Assembly (NCBI GenBank): GCA_021804565.1
Contig: JAJZHK010000020.1
Coordinates: 1 to 47,422, forward strand
Origin: Pseudomonadota bacterium
GTDB taxonomy: Bacteria; Pseudomonadota; Gammaproteobacteria; Pseudomonadales; Moraxellaceae
Direction of reading: 5' to 3'
DNA: 47,422 bases
Part shown: positions 9,464-16,435 of the stretch, one piece after another
Numbering within the stretch: position 1 is the first letter of the stretch
How the letters are laid out: each line of letters starts with the position of its first letter
Position numbers and translations under genes: made by a program
Notes under the pieces: model-generated
What the model was told of the DNA's origin: nothing
The model's input: the letters and a program-made list of their open reading frames with translations, nothing else
Database searches by the model: none

Positions 9464-10506
9464 AGCTGGGCTTGACGACAGAACGGCTGCGCCCGGGGGC
9501 GCCCATCTTCGATGGCAGCAGCGTTTACACCCGGCAGATTCTGCACGGCATGCCGGCGTTCGGCTGGCAGGTCGAGCCGCATCTGCAGCCGGCGTATGAG
9601 AAGGCCTTGTGGCGTGGCCTGTGGCGCGCCGCCGAGGCTCCGGCCGATATCATGCACGTCACCGACTATCGCGTTGAGCGCTGGCGCTGTCCGGTGGTGG
9701 CCACCCTCTATGACGCCATCCCCATGGCTCAGCCGCAGTTCGCCAGTCAGCACCGGCGTGCCCTGAAAAATGCCGTGATGCGCTACGTGACACGCTACGC
9801 CGATCGCATCGTCTGCATCTCCGCCTTTGCCGCCGAAGAGGTGCAGCACTACTATAAAATCAGCGCTGAGCGCCTGAGCATCATTCCCTGCGGGATCGAC
9901 GAGCTGTGGCTGCAGGCGCTGGATCCTGGCTTGGTGGCGGCGGTCGTGCAGGAACGTGGTCTGCGCCCGGGTTATGTGCTGGCGGTCGGAACCTTGCAGC
10001 CGCGCAAGAATTTTCTGCGCCTGCTGCAGGCGCACCAACGGCTGGCGCCGGCGCTGCAGCGTCAGCATCCCCTGCTGCTGATCGGGCGGCCGGGCTGGGC
10101 CTGTGCAGAGCTGGTCGCCCAGCTGCAGGCGGCTGAGCCTGGCGGCACGGTGCGCTGGCTGCACGATGTCGCCTCCCTGCAGGAGCTCAGGGCGCTGTAT
10201 GCCGGTGCCGCGCTGTTTGCCTTGCCGTCCCTGCACGAAGGTTTTGGTCTGCCTCTGCTTGAAGCCTACGCCAGCGGCCTGCCGGCTTTGATCCATGCCG
10301 GCAGCTCGCTGCCGGAGGTGGCCGGCGGTGCCGCGCTGGCGGTCGACGGTCGCGATGTCGCCGCCTTGTGCCGGGGCATGACGGCGCTGCTCGAGGATGC
10401 CGGTGAGCGTCGCGAACGCGCCTTGCGCGGTCGGGCGCGCGCTGAAGTACTGACCGCCCAGGCCATGAACCAGGCGCTGGATCGCCTATACCGGACGCTG
10501 CTGTGA
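9460..10506 (+). CDS. glycosyltransferase, GT4 family (probable mannosyl/rhamnosyltransferase)
   Basis: This 348-residue GT-B glycosyltransferase starts, in my reading, at the TTG at 9460 (TTGA overlap with the rmd stop), with AGGAG at 9447-9451; an in-frame ATG at 9298 lies far inside rmd. The N-terminal domain has the VTDYRVERW and LYDAIPMAQP segments. The C-terminal domain has VGTLQPRKNF and the donor-site E-x7-E motif in HEGFGLPLLEAYASG. This resembles the WbpY/WbpZ/WbdA group that builds D-rhamnan or D-mannan from GDP-sugars. Because it follows gmd and rmd, GDP-D-rhamnose is the likely donor. Acceptor and linkage cannot be deduced. Confidence 0.88.
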   Translation: MKLGLTTERLRPGAPIFDGSSVYTRQILHGMPAFGWQVEPHLQPAYEKALWRGLWRAAEAPADIMHVTDYRVERWRCPVVATLYDAIPMAQPQFASQHRRALKNAVMRYVTRYADRIVCISAFAAEEVQHYYKISAERLSIIPCGIDELWLQALDPGLVAAVVQERGLRPGYVLAVGTLQPRKNFLRLLQAHQRLAPALQRQHPLLLIGRPGWACAELVAQLQAAEPGGTVRWLHDVASLQELRALYAGAALFALPSLHEGFGLPLLEAYASGLPALIHAGSSLPEVAGGAALAVDGRDVAALCRGMTALLEDAGERRERALRGRARAEVLTAQAMNQALDRLYRTLL

Positions 10507-11597
10507 GCAAGATTCTGCATGTCTATCGCACCCACTACCCGGAAACCCAGGGTGGAATTGAAGAGCATCTGCGACAGCTTTGTCGTGGCCTGGCCCGTCT
10601 CGGGCACGAGTCACGCATCCTCACCGTCAGTCCGCAGGGACCGTTTGTGCGCGAGGTTGAGGGCACCACGGTGGTCGCCGCCCGGCGCCTGCTCGAGGTC
10701 TCCTCGACCGGACTGAGCCTGGACTTTATCAGCCGGCTGCGCGAGCAAAGCCGCTGGGCCGACCTGGTCCACTACCAGTTTCCCTGGCCCATGGCGGACC
10801 TGGCGCAGAGTCTGGGGGTGCAAAAACGCCCTTATATCGTCAGCTACCAGTCGGACATCGTCCGTCAGACGCTGCTCGAACCGCTGTACCGACCGCTCGG
10901 TCAGCACTTTCTCGCCGGCGCAAGCGCGGTCGTCGCCAGCACCCCGGTCTACGCCCGTTCAAGCCCCTGGCTGGCCCAGCACCAGGATCGCCTGCACATC
11001 ATTCCGCTCGGCCTCGATGACGTCAGCGTCGATGCGCAGCGGGTGCGTCACTGGCGTGCCGAAGTCGGCGAGGATTTCTTCCTGTTCGTCGGCGTCCTCC
11101 GCTATTACAAGGGCCTGCACCTGCTCATCGACGCGGCCCGCTATCAGCACCGGCAGGTTCTGATCGCCGGACAAGGGCCGCTGGAAGGGCGCCTGCGCGC
11201 CCAGGCGCGGTCTTGCCCGCAGCTGCGCTTCCTGGGGGCCATCGACGATGCCGACAAGTTCGCCCTGCTGAGCCTGGCGCGGGCTTTTGTCTTCCCCTCG
11301 CATCTGCGCTCCGAGGCTTATGGCTTGTCGCTGGTGGAAGCGGCGATGATGGGCAAGGCCATGATCACCAGCGACATGGACAGCGGCCCACGCTGGATCA
11401 ACATCCATGGCCAGACCGGCCTCAGTGTCAAGGCCGGTGACAGCGACGACCTGCTCGCGGCCATGCAGCGTCTCGACGGCGACGCCGACCTCGCCCAGCG
11501 CATGGGGCAGGCCGCTCGTGCCCGTTACCTCGACGCCCTGCACAGTGAGCAGATGTGCGCCGCCTACGCCCGGCTTTATGCGCAGGTGGGGGCATGA
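10503..11597 (+). CDS. glycosyltransferase, GT4 family (WbpX/Y/Z-like)
   Basis: This 364-residue GT-B enzyme starts at GTG 10503, which forms GTGA with the previous stop. The N-terminus HVYRTHYPETQGGIEEHLRQ is the acceptor-domain glycine loop. Further on are VHYQFPWPMADL, VGVLRYYKGLHLLIDA and the E-x7-E donor motif EAYGLSLVE (Glu271 and Glu279) followed by MMGKAMI. It is similar in type to the GDP-mannose or GDP-rhamnose transferases of A-band clusters, and it probably extends the same glycan as its neighbours. It overlaps the initiating transferase gene by 4 bases. Confidence 0.9.
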   Translation: MSKILHVYRTHYPETQGGIEEHLRQLCRGLARLGHESRILTVSPQGPFVREVEGTTVVAARRLLEVSSTGLSLDFISRLREQSRWADLVHYQFPWPMADLAQSLGVQKRPYIVSYQSDIVRQTLLEPLYRPLGQHFLAGASAVVASTPVYARSSPWLAQHQDRLHIIPLGLDDVSVDAQRVRHWRAEVGEDFFLFVGVLRYYKGLHLLIDAARYQHRQVLIAGQGPLEGRLRAQARSCPQLRFLGAIDDADKFALLSLARAFVFPSHLRSEAYGLSLVEAAMMGKAMITSDMDSGPRWINIHGQTGLSVKAGDSDDLLAAMQRLDGDADLAQRMGQAARARYLDALHSEQMCAAYARLYAQVGA

Positions 11598-12157
11598 GCA
11601 AGCGTCTTTTCGATCTGCTGCTGGCGCTGCCGCTGTTCCTGCTCAGCCTGCCGCTGCTGCTCCTGATCGGCTGGGCGGTGCGTCGTGACAGCCCTGGGCC
11701 GGCGCTGCACTGGTCGCAGCGTGTCGGTCGTGACAATGTCCTTTTTGCGATGCCCAAATTTCGCACCATGCGTATCGACACCCCGCAGGTAGCCACCCAT
11801 CTGCTCACCGACGCCCAGCAGTGGCTGACCCCCCTGGGGCCTTTTCTGCGCCGCAGCAGCCTCGATGAGCTGCCGCAACTGTGGTGTGTGCTGCGTGGCC
11901 AAATGAGCCTGGTGGGTCCGCGTCCGGCCCTTTACAATCAGGACGATCTGGTCGCGGCGCGGACGGCGCGCGGTGTGCAGCGCTTGCGGCCGGGGATGAC
12001 CGGCTGGGCGCAGGTCAATGGTCGTGACGAGCTGCCCATCCCGGTCAAGGTCGAATTCGATGCGCAGTACCTGGCCCGCCAGGGCTGGCGCCTGGACCTG
12101 CAAATCTTATGGCTGACCCTCTGGCGGGTCCTGCGTTCACAAGGGGTCCAGCACTGA
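11594..12157 (+). CDS. PglC-like undecaprenyl-phosphate sugar phosphotransferase
   Basis: This 187-residue monotopic phosphoglycosyltransferase starts at ATG 11594. An N-terminal re-entrant hydrophobic helix (residues 5-28) is followed by MPKFRTMR, the catalytic Asp-Glu pair in SSLDELPQLW, SLVGPRP and PGMTGWAQVNGR. This is the minimal catalytic form of the polyprenyl-phosphate transferase family (PglC, WcaJ/WbaP C-terminus). It would load the first sugar-1-phosphate onto undecaprenyl phosphate. In combination with the WbpM-like dehydratase, a UDP-6-deoxy-HexNAc is a plausible donor (inference). Overlap with the following acyltransferase is TGATG. Confidence 0.93.
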   Translation: MSKRLFDLLLALPLFLLSLPLLLLIGWAVRRDSPGPALHWSQRVGRDNVLFAMPKFRTMRIDTPQVATHLLTDAQQWLTPLGPFLRRSSLDELPQLWCVLRGQMSLVGPRPALYNQDDLVAARTARGVQRLRPGMTGWAQVNGRDELPIPVKVEFDAQYLARQGWRLDLQILWLTLWRVLRSQGVQH

Positions 12158-13272
12158 TGGCTGCCACCTCAGCACGTATCCCCGACATCCAGGTCCTGCG
12201 CGGTATCGCCGTGCTCGCGGTGGTCTTGCACCACATCCTCAGCGGCAACCTGTTCCCGGGCCGGCACCCTGATTTTGAGCAGGCGCTGAACTTTATCCGT
12301 GGCGATGCCGGCGTCGATCTGTTTTTTGTCATCTCCGGTTATGTCATCGCCCGCACCCTGCTGCCGGCGATGAACGGCGAGGACGACTGGGCGCGCATGC
12401 TCAGCTTCTGGCAGCGGCGTATCTGGCGATTGTGGCCGGCGGCCTGGGGCTGGGTGCTGCTGATGTGTCTCGGTGCCGCCTTTTACAACCGCTCGGGCGC
12501 CTGGGGCAGCCTGCATGCGGCTGGCGCCAGTGGCCTGGCGGCGATCCTGCAGGTCGCCGATTTCCGCTTTGCTCACTGCTTCATGCACAGCGAGTGCGGC
12601 AGCGCCGCGCACTACTGGAGCTTGTCCCTGGAAGAGCAGTTTTACCTGATTTTGCCGCTGCTGCTGTGGATCCTGCCGGTGCGCTGGCGTCTCGCCACCT
12701 TGCTCGGACTGATCATCGGCCAGCTGGGCTGGCATCTGCTCTACAGCCTGGCCTTCTTTCGCAGCCTCGGTCTGGTCTGTGGCGTGACCCTGGCGTTGCT
12801 CGACGCGCGCTGGCGGCTGCAGGCCCGGCTGCAGGCCTATCCACGCACACTGCTGCTCGGCCTGGTCGTGCTGTTGCAGCCGCTCTTTTGGTTGCTGAGT
12901 TCACCCTGGTGGGGCTTGCCCTGGCCCTTGCGCTACGATCTGCAGGCTTTGTCAGCGATGCTCATGCTCGCCCTGGTGCTCGGGCTGCACGATGGCCTGG
13001 TGAACCTGCCGGGCGGCGCTTTGATGCATTGGGTCGGCAACCGTTCCTACTCGCTCTACCTCAGCCATTTTGCGGCTTTCTGGTGCCTGCGCGAGACCTT
13101 CTTCCGTTTTTGTCCGCACAGCGCCGCCTTGCACCCCGGACTTTACCTGCTCGCCCTGCCCTTGATGCTGCTCATGGCGCATCTGAGCTGGCTGTTTTTT
13201 GAGCGTTGGCCGCTGCGCTGGCGTCAGGCGCGTGCGGCGCCGCTTATATCGACAGAGGAGGTGCTCTCATGA
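12157..13272 (+). CDS. acyltransferase family 3 membrane protein (OafA-like)
   Basis: This 371-residue polytopic membrane protein with about ten helices starts at ATG 12157 inside the previous stop. Its first helix contains the R-x10-H motif of the acyltransferase-3 family (RGIAVLAVVLHH). DLFFVISGYVIARTL, SLSLEEQFYLILPLLLW and NRSYSLYLSHF follow in the usual order. Such proteins move acetyl groups across the inner membrane onto periplasmic glycans. It lacks the SGNH extension seen in larger OafA. Being embedded in the glycan operon, it probably O-acetylates this polysaccharide. The GGAGG before its stop serves the next gene. Confidence 0.9.
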   Translation: MAATSARIPDIQVLRGIAVLAVVLHHILSGNLFPGRHPDFEQALNFIRGDAGVDLFFVISGYVIARTLLPAMNGEDDWARMLSFWQRRIWRLWPAAWGWVLLMCLGAAFYNRSGAWGSLHAAGASGLAAILQVADFRFAHCFMHSECGSAAHYWSLSLEEQFYLILPLLLWILPVRWRLATLLGLIIGQLGWHLLYSLAFFRSLGLVCGVTLALLDARWRLQARLQAYPRTLLLGLVVLLQPLFWLLSSPWWGLPWPLRYDLQALSAMLMLALVLGLHDGLVNLPGGALMHWVGNRSYSLYLSHFAAFWCLRETFFRFCPHSAALHPGLYLLALPLMLLMAHLSWLFFERWPLRWRQARAAPLISTEEVLS

Positions 13273-14798
13273 TGCTACTGGTCTATTCCGAGACCACCGC
13301 AGCTTCCCTGGAAAGTCGGCTCGGCCTGCCCGAGCATAGCTACTACTTTTTGCTCAAGGCGTTTCTGCCGGCCTTGCAAAAACTGGGTGAAGTGCGTGTC
13401 ATCGAGCAGCCGCTGACGCAGGCCGATGCCATCTATGACGACTGCCAGGCACGCGGCATCGCCTGCTGCCTGCTGTCTTTCAGTGCGCCCCAGAACACCA
13501 CGCTGGGCCTGCGTTGTCCGACCATTCCGGTCTTCGCCTGGGAGTTCGATCGGGTGCCGCACGAGGTCTGGGACGATGATCCGCGCCAGGACTGGGCTTA
13601 TGTCTTCGCGCGCGTTGCCGGCGCTATCAGCTGCTCACGTTTTGGTGTCGAGGCGGTGGAGCGCACCTTGGGACCGCAGCCGCACCTGGCGGCGATCACC
13701 GCGCCGATCTACGACCGCTACGCCCATCTCGGCCAGGCACGCCAGGGTATCAACCGCTTCACGCTCAGCTTTCGCGGCAGCAGCTACGACAGCGCAGCAG
13801 ACGATCTGCAGGCTTTTGCCGACCGTCTGCTGCCCGCGCCACCACCGCCAGCGCCGCCTGCCGCGGAGCTCGAAGCGCCGCCGGTGGCCGTGGCGCAGGC
13901 GCGCGGGGTGGCCTGGCGTCTGCGCCGTACGGCGGCGTACGCGGCGGCCTGGTACCGTGAGGTCGTGCGTGAGCTGCTGCCGTCGCCCCTGGCGAACGCC
14001 TTGACGCAGCTGCTGGCGCGTTGGCGGCAAGCTCGTGTTGCCGTGCTCGCAGCGCCCGTCGACCCCCTGCCGGCGTTGCCCCCGGTCCCGCCGCCCACCA
14101 CGCCCGCACCCGTGCGGGCCGCACCAAGCTTGCGCTCGATCGAGCTGCAGGGGGTGATCTATACGGCGGTGTTCAATCCCTACGATGGGCGCAAGAACTG
14201 GACCGACATCCTCAGTGCCTTCTGCCTGGCTTTGCAGGATGAAGAGCAGGCGACGCTGCTGCTCAAATTCACCCATCACGACCCGCAGGTCGGCTGGCCT
14301 GAGCTGATCAGCTACTTGCGCCGTTTGCCGGCGCGCCGTTGCCGTGTCGTCGCCCTGCACGGCTATCTCGACCAGGACAGCTTCGAGCAGCTGATCAGCG
14401 CCAGCAGCTACATCGTCAATGACTCGGTCGGTGAAGGTTTATGCCTGCCGCTGGCAGAGTTCATGGCGGCCGGCTGCCCGGCCCTGGCGCCGGCCCACAC
14501 CGCGATGAGCGAGTATATGAGTGCGGCGACCGGTTTTGTCCTGCACGGCAGCCCGGAACCTTTCGTCTTTCCGCATGACCCGCGCTTTATGATACGCACG
14601 CAACGCTACCGTATGGACTGGGCCCAGCTCGCCCAGGCCTTCCGTGACAGCTTCCAGCTGGCCACGCAAGATCCGCAGGCTTACGCACAAATGTCGCAGG
14701 CCGCGCGCAGCAGCCTCTGTGCCTACAGTTCGGATGCCGTCGTCGATGCCGCCCTGCGTGCTTTCTTGCAACGCGTTCTGCCCCAGGTCGCCCCATGA
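13269..14798 (+). CDS. GT4-like glycosyltransferase with Pro/Ala-rich central linker (paralogue 1)
   Basis: This 509-residue protein starts at ATG 13269 (or 13272), with GAGGAGG just upstream. An N-terminal domain (HSYYFLLKAFLP, VFAWEFDRVP) is joined by a roughly 130-residue linker rich in Pro and Ala to a C-terminal GT4 donor domain. The C-terminal domain starts at IYTAVFNPYDGRKNW and bears E-x7-E in GEGLCLPLAEFMAAG. Its order of motifs matches the next gene, so the two are tandem duplicates with divergent linkers. WEFD and NPYDGRKNW motifs are shared with GT4 proteins of polysaccharide loci. Donor and acceptor are unknown. It overlaps the next gene by 4 bases. Confidence 0.82.
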   Translation: MMLLVYSETTAASLESRLGLPEHSYYFLLKAFLPALQKLGEVRVIEQPLTQADAIYDDCQARGIACCLLSFSAPQNTTLGLRCPTIPVFAWEFDRVPHEVWDDDPRQDWAYVFARVAGAISCSRFGVEAVERTLGPQPHLAAITAPIYDRYAHLGQARQGINRFTLSFRGSSYDSAADDLQAFADRLLPAPPPPAPPAAELEAPPVAVAQARGVAWRLRRTAAYAAAWYREVVRELLPSPLANALTQLLARWRQARVAVLAAPVDPLPALPPVPPPTTPAPVRAAPSLRSIELQGVIYTAVFNPYDGRKNWTDILSAFCLALQDEEQATLLLKFTHHDPQVGWPELISYLRRLPARRCRVVALHGYLDQDSFEQLISASSYIVNDSVGEGLCLPLAEFMAAGCPALAPAHTAMSEYMSAATGFVLHGSPEPFVFPHDPRFMIRTQRYRMDWAQLAQAFRDSFQLATQDPQAYAQMSQAARSSLCAYSSDAVVDAALRAFLQRVLPQVAP

Positions 14799-16435
14799 AT
14801 ATTCTCTGCTATTGCCCTCTCAACGAACGCAGCATTCGCACCAGCCTGGGTCTCGCTGACTACAGCTACTATTTCGTGCTCAAGGAGTTTCTGCCGCTCT
14901 TGCAGTCGCTGGCGACGGTGGAGGTCTTCGATAGCCTCAGCGCCCTCGAGGCGCGCCTGCAGGCGGGCACCGGCCAGGTGCTCGTGCTCGCCTTCGTGCC
15001 ACCGCAGAAGACCCCCCTGCAGCTGTCCTGTCCGGTGCTGCCGGTTTTCGCCTGGGAGTTCGACAGCATCCCCGACCAGGTCTGGGACGATGAGCCCCGC
15101 CACGACTGGCGGCGGGTTTTTGCCGCCTGTCCGCGGGCCATCACCCACTCGCAGTACGCGGTGCAGGCGGTGCGCCGCACCATGGGCGCGGCCTATCCGG
15201 TCTGCAGTCTGCCGGCGCCGCTGTGGGATCGCTGTGAGCCCTGGCGACAGGCGCGACGTACGCCGCCGACGGTTTTGCAGCTGCGTTTCCAAGGTCGATT
15301 GCTGGACAGCGCCATGCCTGGATTTGCGCAGCTTCACGAGCAGGAAAAGGCCCATGTCGGGCCGGCCCAGGCGGAAGACATGGACACCCGCAGCCTGAGC
15401 TGGCTGCGCCAGCTGCTCGAGCGCGAACGCGCCGCCCGACGCGAGTCCGTGCGCCAGACCGATGAGTACGTCCTGTCCTTGCGTGAGCATCTCGAGCATG
15501 CCCAGGCCTACGCGCGTTCGCTGCAGGACTACGTGCGCTCCCTGGAAGCCTACCGGCAAGCGATGGAGACCGAGGCGGCGCATTGGCAGCAGCGCCTTTT
15601 CGGTCGATGGATCTGGCTCGGCCTCCGTGCCTGGAGCAGCCGGCAGCGCTTCTTGCCGGCAGTGCCCACGCCACAGGGGCAGGCCGCGGCCGAGCCGTGC
15701 CGCTTGGCTGAGGCGCCCGCGGCGCTCGACCATGTCCCGACAGCGGGGCCGGCGGCAGGTTTTTGCGAGCTGAAGATCGAGCGCAGCGTCGTCTACACCG
15801 CGGTGTTCAATCCCTACGATGGACGCAAGAACTGGCGCGATATGGTCTCCGCTTTTTGTGCGGCGCTCGGTGAGCACGAGGACGCCTGCCTCTTGCTCAA
15901 GCTCACCCATCAGGACATCGATGAGGCGATGGCGGTGTTGCACGACTTTCTCCTGCGGCTGCCGCCTTTTCGCTGCCGGGTCGTCGCCATCCATGGCTTT
16001 CTCGAGGCCGAAGACTATGCCCAGATGGTCGCCGGCAGCAGCTATGCCCTCAACACCTCACTCGCCGAGGGGCAGTGCCTGCCCCTGATGGAGTTCATGT
16101 CGGCCGGGGTGCCGGCGGTGGCCCCCGATCATTCGGCGATGCGCGACTACATGGACGCCAGCGTCGGATTCGTCGTGCGCAGCCATGCGGTGCCGGCCTG
16201 CTGGCAGCACGATCCTCTGCAGCGCCTGCACACCCACGCCGCCCGCATCGACTGGTCCTCACTGTGCCAGGCCCTGCGCGACAGCTACGCCTGCAAACCG
16301 GGTACAGCCGCCTACCAGGCGCTGGCGCAGGCCGCTGTCCTGCGTCTGCAGGGGCATTGTTCGCAGGCCAGTGCGGCTGCCGTCCTCGCTCCATTTTTAC
16401 AGGAGGTGTCTGCCCATGCAGCCCGCCCCGTCTGA
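14795..16435 (+). CDS. GT4-like glycosyltransferase with coiled-coil insertion (paralogue 2)
   Basis: This 546-residue paralogue of the preceding protein has the same N-terminal block (YSYYFVLKEFLPLL, VFAWEFDSIPDQVWDD) and C-terminal block (VYTAVFNPYDGRKNWRDM). Its donor motif E-x7-E is in AEGQCLPLMEFMSAG. In place of the Pro-rich linker it has a charged, heptad-like helical segment at about residues 190-268 (LSWLRQLLERERAARRE through YRQAMETEAAHWQQRL), predicted as a coiled coil. A coiled coil inside a glycan-polymerising enzyme could set spacing or oligomerisation, but that is inference. It starts with ATGA overlap and runs 20 bases into the next gene. Confidence 0.82.
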   Translation: MNILCYCPLNERSIRTSLGLADYSYYFVLKEFLPLLQSLATVEVFDSLSALEARLQAGTGQVLVLAFVPPQKTPLQLSCPVLPVFAWEFDSIPDQVWDDEPRHDWRRVFAACPRAITHSQYAVQAVRRTMGAAYPVCSLPAPLWDRCEPWRQARRTPPTVLQLRFQGRLLDSAMPGFAQLHEQEKAHVGPAQAEDMDTRSLSWLRQLLERERAARRESVRQTDEYVLSLREHLEHAQAYARSLQDYVRSLEAYRQAMETEAAHWQQRLFGRWIWLGLRAWSSRQRFLPAVPTPQGQAAAEPCRLAEAPAALDHVPTAGPAAGFCELKIERSVVYTAVFNPYDGRKNWRDMVSAFCAALGEHEDACLLLKLTHQDIDEAMAVLHDFLLRLPPFRCRVVAIHGFLEAEDYAQMVAGSSYALNTSLAEGQCLPLMEFMSAGVPAVAPDHSAMRDYMDASVGFVVRSHAVPACWQHDPLQRLHTHAARIDWSSLCQALRDSYACKPGTAAYQALAQAAVLRLQGHCSQASAAAVLAPFLQEVSAHAARPV

